This document shows positions 7,701 through 11,627 of a stretch of 11,627 nt of DNA, in pieces. Position 1 is the first letter of the stretch, and every line of letters starts with the position of its first letter. A program made the position numbers and the translations under genes. The notes under the pieces are model-generated. The model did no database searches, had not been told where the DNA came from, and worked only from the letters and a program-made list of their open reading frames with translations. The DNA comes from Bacteroidota bacterium. Lineage in GTDB: Bacteria > Bacteroidota > Bacteroidia > Chitinophagales > Saprospiraceae. The stretch lies in the NCBI GenBank assembly GCA_029573365.1, contig JAKQGD010000434.1, forward strand, positions 1 to 11,627, read 5' to 3'.

Positions 7701-8317
7701 AAAAGGAAAAGGAGGTAACCGGCTTTTACATCAGTGGCCATCCGCTTGATGACTACCGTCTGGAGTTTACCTATTTTATCAACTGTACGCTAGAAATGGC
7801 CAGCCAGACAAATGGAAAATTGCTCAGGCTGGGTGGCATTGTGACAGAAACATTTATTGGCACCAGTCAGAAAGGTACCGGGTATGCCAGGTTTACACTT
7901 CAGGACTTTTCGGGGAGTATGCAGTTTAGCATTTTTAACGAAAAATTTGAATCGCACAAGCACCTGATAACTCGAGGCCAGGTCTTATATTTGGAGGGCA
8001 TCAATGAAAAAAGGTATAACCAGGATGTCTACTATTTTAATGTAAAAGACATAAGGATGCTGGACTCCATAGGCAAAGCGATGACCAAATCAATAACCAT
8101 AAAAGTACCCGTCAGTGCCCTTGACCAGCGGCTGATTTTTGAACTCGAGACGGTATGTCAGGATAACCCCGGCCCCCACGCCCTAAAAATCCGTATTGTG
8201 GACGAAGATCAGCAGGGTATGGATGTGGATATGGTTTCAACAGGGGTGAAGATTAATGCAGATTACAAATTTGTGAACCACATAGAAGAATTGGGTCTTG
8301 CTTACAAACTAAATTAA
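4781..8317 (+). CDS. dnaE: DNA polymerase III subunit alpha
   Basis: Replicative C-family DNA polymerase, catalytic subunit of the holoenzyme. At 1178 residues it is close to E. coli DnaE (1160). The PHP domain is at about 1-290 (HLHNHTQYSLLDG; ITDHGN; GCEFYL; TNDCHY). The palm carries GPGRGSAAGS (367-376), the catalytic PDIDIDF (408-414) and the third acidic residue Asp581 in KMDFLGLRTL. The fingers region includes ALFRPGPLQYIPDF and SYAFNKSHS. A helix-hairpin-helix region lies near 835-910. QMSLF at 944-948 fits the internal beta-clamp-binding motif. The GHPLDDY motif (about residue 986) and an OB fold (about 1003-1095) follow. The short form without an inserted exonuclease rules out PolC. 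The ATG at 4781 puts the PHP motif at residue 8, so no residues are missing. The gene stands alone between a terminator and a converging gene. Confidence 0.97.
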   Translation: MIDFCHLHNHTQYSLLDGASEISAMMKKASKDGQKAVAITDHGNMFGVFKFVKEAKKNGIKPIIGCEFYLTEDRFIKTFEKSRGQKDTRYHQLLLAKNKKGYENLVKLCSLGYTEGLYSKYPRIDKSLVQIYHEGLIATSCCIGAEIPQTILTGNIELAEERLKWWLDIFGEDYYIELQRHSNMDDIDHTGISQKHINEVLVGFAKKYNLKTIATNDCHYLDKEDHIPHDILLCVNTGSLLQDSGRFKFSGPDYYFKTREEMNTLFSDMGDALQNTADIADMVETLDLSRDILLPAFPLPKGFKNQEDYLRHLTYEGARKRYGSINSVVETRINFELEVIIKSGYSGYFLIVQDFTSAARDMGVSVGPGRGSAAGSCVAYCLGITNIDPIKYDLLFERFLNPERVSMPDIDIDFDDYGREKVINYVIDKYGKNQVAQIVTYSTMAARSSLRDVGRVMDIPLNEVDRVAKTFPSHLTATLEAVLADKGVDPELYENLNSDDKAKASEFRVMAKENTPVGEMIRTAQKLEGTVRGTGIHACGIIITPDDISNYIPVSVAKDSELLVSQYDNSVAEDAGLLKMDFLGLRTLTIIKDALEIIKERYGQDIDIDNIPLDDEATMELFQRGEMVGIFQYESNGMQKFLRELKPTRLEDLIAMNALFRPGPLQYIPDFIARKNGKQEITFDLPQMEEILAETYGITVYQEQVMLLSQKLANFSKGDADVLRKAMGKKQKAVLDKMFPKFVEGCLANGHPEETVKKIWSDWEAFASYAFNKSHSTCYAFIAYQTAYLKAHYPAAFMASVLNNNTSDISKINFFLQETKRMRLELLGPDINESNIKFTVNARGQIRFGLAALKGVGEGPVMEIVDERRKNGHFADEHDLVRRVSLRSVNKKCLESIILGGAMDSFENLSRSQYFDMSDGRQETYIESLLKYGASYQAQKESSQMSLFGDSMTSYIDTPKPPSVPEWNQIDKLEKEKEVTGFYISGHPLDDYRLEFTYFINCTLEMASQTNGKLLRLGGIVTETFIGTSQKGTGYARFTLQDFSGSMQFSIFNEKFESHKHLITRGQVLYLEGINEKRYNQDVYYFNVKDIRMLDSIGKAMTKSITIKVPVSALDQRLIFELETVCQDNPGPHALKIRIVDEDQQGMDVDMVSTGVKINADYKFVNHIEELGLAYKLN

Positions 8318-8319
8318 TG

Positions 8320-8362
8320 AAAAAAAAACCTGCCTGAAATTCTTTCACTCCAGACAGGCGGT
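8320..8362 (-). terminator. Rho-independent terminator for the minus-strand operon
   Basis: Read on the minus strand, ACCGCCTG (8362-8355) pairs with CAGGCAGGT (8336-8328) with one bulged base, around a 17-18 base loop, and is followed by nine T (8328-8320). It lies about 46 bases after the lipoprotein stop and touches the dnaE stop. On the plus strand the A-tract precedes the stem and no T-run follows, so it is a poor terminator for dnaE. Confidence 0.75.
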
Positions 8363-8408
8363 TCCCATTTACGAATAAAATACGGTCAATGCCGCATTTG
8401 CCTTTATG

Positions 8409-9356
8409 TCAAAGGGAGCGTAACAAGTCCCTGATTTCAGACAGTTTATGTTGCGTAGGTGTCAAGGTAACGACATCTTCGCTTACTTTTACTGCATTTC
8501 TTATGCCAAAATAATATTTGTCCCCGCCAAAATCTGATATGGTGATTATTTTTCCTTCTGAGTTTTGACCTGACCTCAGACCTGAAATTCCAAAATCTGA
8601 TGAATTTCCCTCTCCAAACATTCTTACTGCAGTATTGAGTCCGGTAGGCAGCCAGAAGACCAGCGTATTTGACGAATTAAAACCTGAAGGAAGACTTACT
8701 CTTACAGTTGTTGATGCGGATCCATTTTCCGCAAAGTTGCCTATACAATACCATCCTCCCTGTGACGACAAGGTGATCTTAAATCCTGTAACAGTAATCA
8801 TACCATCTTTGTAGATGATTTCCCATTTTTGAGAATGATAGCCGTCAGCTGGAGATTTTAACTGCTGCCAGGTCGACACCTCATCACCCGGGCTGTAAAA
8901 CAATCGAAAATCGCCCTGAACATCTTTGGCAGGAATGTAAGCCTGCACCTGTTGTTTCAAAACCAGAGGTTTATTGTCCTTTTCAAAACGTACCCGGAAG
9001 ACTTTATTGACATCAATAGCGTCATCATTGTATAATAATGAAGGGGCTTTTAGCAGGTCTGATTTATGGCCTGACGCATCGTCAAACAAAACCTTTACCT
9101 GGCCTGAGACAGTCGATCCGTTTTCGCTGGCAAGGGCACCTGACGGTATCTCAAAAACTGCTACATCCGGTATGAAAAGTGTGGTGGTCTCAGAATTGTT
9201 TACGGTAATTTCATAAAATCTGGCAGTATCAGTGAGCGAGGCAATCATTGTCTCTCTGCTGATGACATAATTCTGATCAGGGATAAAAATTACCTCATCC
9301 TTGTGGCATGAATGAAGAGATGTCAATACCAAAATGAGCAGTAAAAATCGATTCAC
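8409..9356 (-). CDS. Lipoprotein with ZU5-like domain and probable surface-export signal
   Basis: Function unknown. The 315-residue protein has a lipoprotein signal: a hydrophobic stretch from residue 4 ending in the lipobox LHSC with Cys17 as the acylation site. The following residues (CHKDE) fit the K-(D/E)2 lipoprotein export signal known from Capnocytophaga and relatives, so display on the cell surface is likely. Residues about 66-145 resemble the ZU5-like region common in Bacteroidota surface proteins (VFEIPSGAL, then a STVSGQVKVLF strand, then VFRVRF and a Lys-rich strand). A second beta-rich part has FRLFYSPGDEVSTWQQL and GGWYCIGNF. It follows the barrel protein by 72 bases with no clear promoter between them, so it may be the last gene of the sigma operon. 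It could also be an unrelated surface adhesin or binding protein. Confidence 0.8.
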   Translation of the reverse strand: MNRFLLLILVLTSLHSCHKDEVIFIPDQNYVISRETMIASLTDTARFYEITVNNSETTTLFIPDVAVFEIPSGALASENGSTVSGQVKVLFDDASGHKSDLLKAPSLLYNDDAIDVNKVFRVRFEKDNKPLVLKQQVQAYIPAKDVQGDFRLFYSPGDEVSTWQQLKSPADGYHSQKWEIIYKDGMITVTGFKITLSSQGGWYCIGNFAENGSASTTVRVSLPSGFNSSNTLVFWLPTGLNTAVRMFGEGNSSDFGISGLRSGQNSEGKIITISDFGGDKYYFGIRNAVKVSEDVVTLTPTQHKLSEIRDLLRSL

Positions 9357-9428
9357 GAACGGGTTATTTGGATTTATGCTGATGTACTGTATTTAGATAC
9401 CTTAAATCGCCAAAACGCTGCCTGCCTG

Positions 9429-10802
9429 TTAAAATTTATAACGAAGGCCCGTCGAAATTCCAAATGTATTGAAGCGTTGTGAAAGCGGATATAAATCAGA
9501 AGTCAGGCTTTTGGTCTGAAATCTGGCATTGGGTTCTATTAAAAGGTCCATGTTGCCGGTGAGGTGGTAGGCCATAGACAAAGACGCATAGGGTGTGATG
9601 CCGACCTGCGACCTGAAAATACCCTGAGGGTCGGTATCCTGCGAAGTAAATTTAACCGGCTTTTCATTGTCCATGTCGAGCATCATGCCTTTTTCACTAA
9701 AAGCAAGGTTAACATACAAACCACCAACTGCCGACAGACTCATGCTGCTGTTGGCAAGCAGTGTATATCTCGCCAGCAAAGGCAGGTCAAAGGTTCTGTA
9801 TTTGTTGTAAACTTTCACCTTGGTAGTACCCGGCACTACGACTTTTTCTTCTGTAAGGACACTGTCCACGATTTTGCCGTTTTCATAAATATAGTCCTTG
9901 ATAGTGATGATTCTTATCTGGTTGGATTCGGGATCTATATATTCAAATTTTTCGTTGGCCTGGCTGTAATTAAATCCTGTGTAGAGGTTCCATCTGTACC
10001 CTACATTATAGCCAAATCTGACCCCGGCCGAAAACGAATACATGGGACTTTCGGTCTGGTTTCTGGATGCTGCGTAATCCTGTGCTGATTCGTCTTTAGG
10101 AGCCAGCTGGCTGTGGGCATAGTCGTGTGAAAAATATACATCCAGGCTTTTGTCACTGCCACCTGCATTGAAAGGACAGGCTGCTGCTTTTTCCTTAAGT
10201 GCCAGTGTCATAAACTTAAGTTCTCTGAAAAACTTGACTTTTTTTACCGGAGATTCCAGAGGTGCTGCGACCTCAATGGCTGTTCTGGTATGCGACAAAC
10301 CGGCCATATCAGAGGCGATTGCAGTCAATGCAGAGGCATTTTGTTCTGGCACAACATCCGCATTTTCTGCAGTTAAGATATTGTTTTGGCGTGGCGAAAG
10401 GTCCGCAGAAGCAAGTCTTCTGGTTGAAAGGTTTATACCTCGGGCAGGGCTGATATCAGTATTAATTCTGCCGGGTGTACTGGCAACACTATTGTCGACT
10501 GTTCCATTTTGAGCTGTTGTTTGGTTTTCCGGGATTGTAACCGTGGCAACTGTATTTGATATTACATGACCTGTTACTTTTCCCTTGTTTTCCGCTACGG
10601 CGGAATTACGCCATTCATATATAAAAAAGGCAAAACTTGCAGTCAATAGCACGAAAAGTATGGACCCGTAGAATAAAAACGGACGTTTGGGTTTTTTATC
10701 TTCAGCATCCAGCCTTGATACAATATTTTCCCAAGCTCCAGCGGGTACATCTGTGGTATGATGTTCGAGTTTATGTCTGAATATTTTGTCAAGTTGGTTC
10801 AT
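9429..10802 (-). CDS. Putative dual-membrane-spanning anti-sigma factor with C-terminal outer-membrane beta-barrel
   Basis: A 457-residue protein in three parts. Residues 1-41 are polar and probably cytoplasmic, with VPAGAWENIVSRL (19-31), the short amphipathic motif found in Bacteroidota anti-sigma proteins. A single helix follows (about 42-62), bounded by KKPKR on the cytoplasmic side. Residues 63-215 form a low-complexity Ser/Thr/Asn/Ala-rich linker, long enough to cross the periplasm. Residues about 218-457 look like an outer-membrane beta-barrel of the porin-like small-barrel type: alternating strands such as YSFSAGVRFGYNVGYRWNLY, TFDLPLLARYTLL and FGISTGLRYKF, with the C-terminal Phe typical of barrels. 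The segment ACPFN (208-212) precedes the barrel. Its ATG overlaps the sigma-factor stop (ATGA at 10802-10799), which points to co-translation and partnership. The most likely role is to hold the sigma factor inactive and pass on an envelope signal; this is inference from architecture and context. Confidence 0.82.
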   Translation of the reverse strand: MNQLDKIFRHKLEHHTTDVPAGAWENIVSRLDAEDKKPKRPFLFYGSILFVLLTASFAFFIYEWRNSAVAENKGKVTGHVISNTVATVTIPENQTTAQNGTVDNSVASTPGRINTDISPARGINLSTRRLASADLSPRQNNILTAENADVVPEQNASALTAIASDMAGLSHTRTAIEVAAPLESPVKKVKFFRELKFMTLALKEKAAACPFNAGGSDKSLDVYFSHDYAHSQLAPKDESAQDYAASRNQTESPMYSFSAGVRFGYNVGYRWNLYTGFNYSQANEKFEYIDPESNQIRIITIKDYIYENGKIVDSVLTEEKVVVPGTTKVKVYNKYRTFDLPLLARYTLLANSSMSLSAVGGLYVNLAFSEKGMMLDMDNEKPVKFTSQDTDPQGIFRSQVGITPYASLSMAYHLTGNMDLLIEPNARFQTKSLTSDLYPLSQRFNTFGISTGLRYKF

Positions 10803-11359
10803 ACGGCGACCTTATACAGCTCATGTACTTTTACCTGAAGAATCCTCCTGGCCTTAGCCAATTGTGACCTGGAAGTGGACTCTTCGATGTTTAATAATTC
10901 GCTTATTTCTTTATGTGTGTAACCTTCTATGGCAAAAAGGTTAAAAATCATGCGGTATCCTTCGGGTAATGAGGAAACCAGTTTGGTCAGCTCCTCTTCG
11001 TTGAGAGACGAAAATACTTCAGGGCCTGCAAAATCTTCCTTGATGTGGTCAAGACCTATGTCTTCGTTAGTAACAGATTTCTTTTTATTATTTTTGATCG
11101 CAGTATTAATCATAATCTTCCTGATCCACCCTTCAAACGTTCCGCCTCCTTCAAACTCGTGCATGTGTGAAAAAACCTTGACAAAAGCATCCTGAAAAAT
11201 ATCTTCAGCTTCGAGTCGGTGTCTGGTATATCTAAGGCAAACCGCCATCATCTTGCCGGCGTACATATTGAAAATATCCCTCTGTGCCAGTCTGTCTCCC
11301 GACAAACAGGCTTTTATGAGTTCCTTTTCTGTACGGCCATTGACTAGTAAAGGCGACAT
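10799..11359 (-). CDS. ECF-family RNA polymerase sigma factor
   Basis: Directs RNA polymerase to a small regulon, probably for the cell envelope. The 186-residue protein has only regions 2 and 4, as ECF sigma factors do. Region 2 is at about 28-92, with CLRYTRHRLEAEDIFQDAFV (41-60) for core binding and FEGWIRKIMINTAIK (75-89) for -10 recognition. A linker rich in Lys, Asp and Glu follows. Region 4 is at about 123-176, with LPEGYRMIFNLFAIEGYTH (131-149) and a helix-turn-helix through EISELLNIEESTSRSQLAKA. It looks like the ECF group common in Bacteroidota (ECF21-like), but group assignment needs a profile search. The start at 11359 precedes a normal N-terminal helix. It overlaps the anti-sigma gene by four bases. 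No TAnnTTTG box is seen upstream, so it may drive its own transcription or be transcribed with the gene before it. Confidence 0.94.
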   Translation of the reverse strand: MSPLLVNGRTEKELIKACLSGDRLAQRDIFNMYAGKMMAVCLRYTRHRLEAEDIFQDAFVKVFSHMHEFEGGGTFEGWIRKIMINTAIKNNKKKSVTNEDIGLDHIKEDFAGPEVFSSLNEEELTKLVSSLPEGYRMIFNLFAIEGYTHKEISELLNIEESTSRSQLAKARRILQVKVHELYKVAV

Positions 11360-11380
11360 TTTCTAAAATTTTTATGGGAT

Positions 11381-11416
11381 GGGGACCCACTCCGTTTGTA
11401 CAGGTTAAGAGTCCCC
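11381..11416 (-). other. Inverted repeat in the leader of the sigma-factor gene
   Basis: GGGGAC (11381-11386) and GTCCCC (11411-11416) form a six-base perfect GC-rich stem around a 24-base loop, 22 bases upstream of the sigma ATG. A seventh and eighth position pair with one mismatch (GGGGACCC with GAGTCCCC). On the minus strand it is not followed by a T-tract, so it is not a standard terminator. It could be a leader-RNA structure or an operator; the sequence alone cannot decide. Confidence 0.35.
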
Positions 11417-11438
11417 TTCCTGTTTTTTGTATAAACTA

Positions 11439-11627
11439 CTAACTTTCGTCGATTATTGCGTCATCGATTAACTCGTTACCGTCACCATCGTGATCAGTTT
11501 GTCCTGCTGATTTGGCAGGATTTGGATTGTTGACTGTAATCTTGCCTTCGCTGAAAGCGTCATAATTGCCGTCAGCATACTGACCTGCCTTTTTGAAAAA
11601 ATCATCCTTGCCTTCAAGAAGAGACCC
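11439..11627 (-). CDS. C-terminal part of an unidentified protein with acidic calcium-loop-like tail
   Basis: The frame is open from the window edge to a TAG at 11441-11439, giving 62 residues of a protein that begins outside the window. It is polar: SLLEGKDDFFKKAGQYADGN lies near the start, and the end carries DHDGDGNELIDD followed by a short acidic tail. That segment resembles an EF-hand or thrombospondin type-3-like calcium loop, with Asp at positions 1, 3 and 5 and Gly at 6, but the hydrophobic residue is shifted by one from the EF-hand norm. The gene is on the same strand as the sigma factor and ends 79 bases before it. The family was not recognised. The open frame with amino-acid composition like its neighbours, and no competing frame, support it as a real gene end. 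Confidence 0.6.
   Translation of the reverse strand, partial: GSLLEGKDDFFKKAGQYADGNYDAFSEGKITVNNPNPAKSAGQTDHDGDGNELIDDAIIDES

Noticed and set aside
4781..8317. PolC or the error-prone DnaE2 instead of DnaE
   Set aside because: There is no inserted exonuclease domain as in PolC, and the full length with a clamp-binding motif (QMSLF) and C-terminal OB fold fits the replicative DnaE.
9421..9428. CCTGCCTG also present at 8329-8336, as a repeated element
   Set aside because: Only eight bases, and the second copy is part of a terminator stem; no further similarity around them.
9564..10088. Open frame of 174 codons on the plus strand inside the barrel gene
   Set aside because: It is antisense to a gene with clear membrane and barrel features, its product has no recognisable domain, and it has no promoter or leader of its own.
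1..11627. Insertion sequences, CRISPR arrays, prophage or attachment sites
   Set aside because: No transposase or integrase frame, no spaced direct repeats and no long terminal inverted repeats were seen, and no duplication of the tRNA 3' end was noticed.

Overview
The window looks like chromosomal DNA from a member of the Bacteroidota, perhaps from the Saprospiria or a nearby lineage. The evidence is a TonB-system operon with two ExbD paralogues and an extra membrane gene, starts preceded by A/T-rich leaders instead of Shine-Dalgarno sites, -7 boxes matching the Bacteroidota pattern TAnnTTTG, a tRNA without an encoded CCA tail, and an ECF sigma factor paired with an anti-sigma protein that ends in a beta-barrel. 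The lineage below phylum level is a guess. No mobile element, CRISPR array, prophage gene or rRNA was seen.

Layout. 1-1753 holds housekeeping genes: the end of peptide deformylase (+), RNase H with an N-terminal viroplasmin-like hybrid-binding domain (-), and a TatD-family metal hydrolase (+) diverging from the RNase H gene. 1754-2020 is AT-rich and leads into tRNA-Ser(GGA) at 2021-2108. 2208-4624 is a tight (+) operon: exbB, a small membrane protein with four helices, exbD and a second exbD. It closes with a strong terminator at 4646-4684. These genes should form the inner-membrane proton-driven motor that powers TonB-dependent outer-membrane transport; no tonB gene is visible here. 4781-8317 is dnaE, the replicative polymerase alpha subunit, with what appears to be a complete PHP metal site. 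A hairpin just after it carries a T-tract on the minus strand and ends the last operon.

8409-11627 is read from the minus strand and is the most interesting part. In transcription order it holds the tail of an unidentified protein with an acidic, calcium-loop-like C-terminus, an ECF sigma factor, a protein with a cytoplasmic anti-sigma-like head, one transmembrane helix, a long linker and a C-terminal outer-membrane barrel-like domain, and a lipoprotein with a probable surface-export signal. Sigma factor and barrel protein overlap by an ATGA and are probably translationally coupled. The arrangement fits the dual-membrane-spanning anti-sigma (Dma) type described in Bacteroides, in which one polypeptide links the outer membrane to a cytoplasmic sigma factor. 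The lipoprotein may be a third part of that module.
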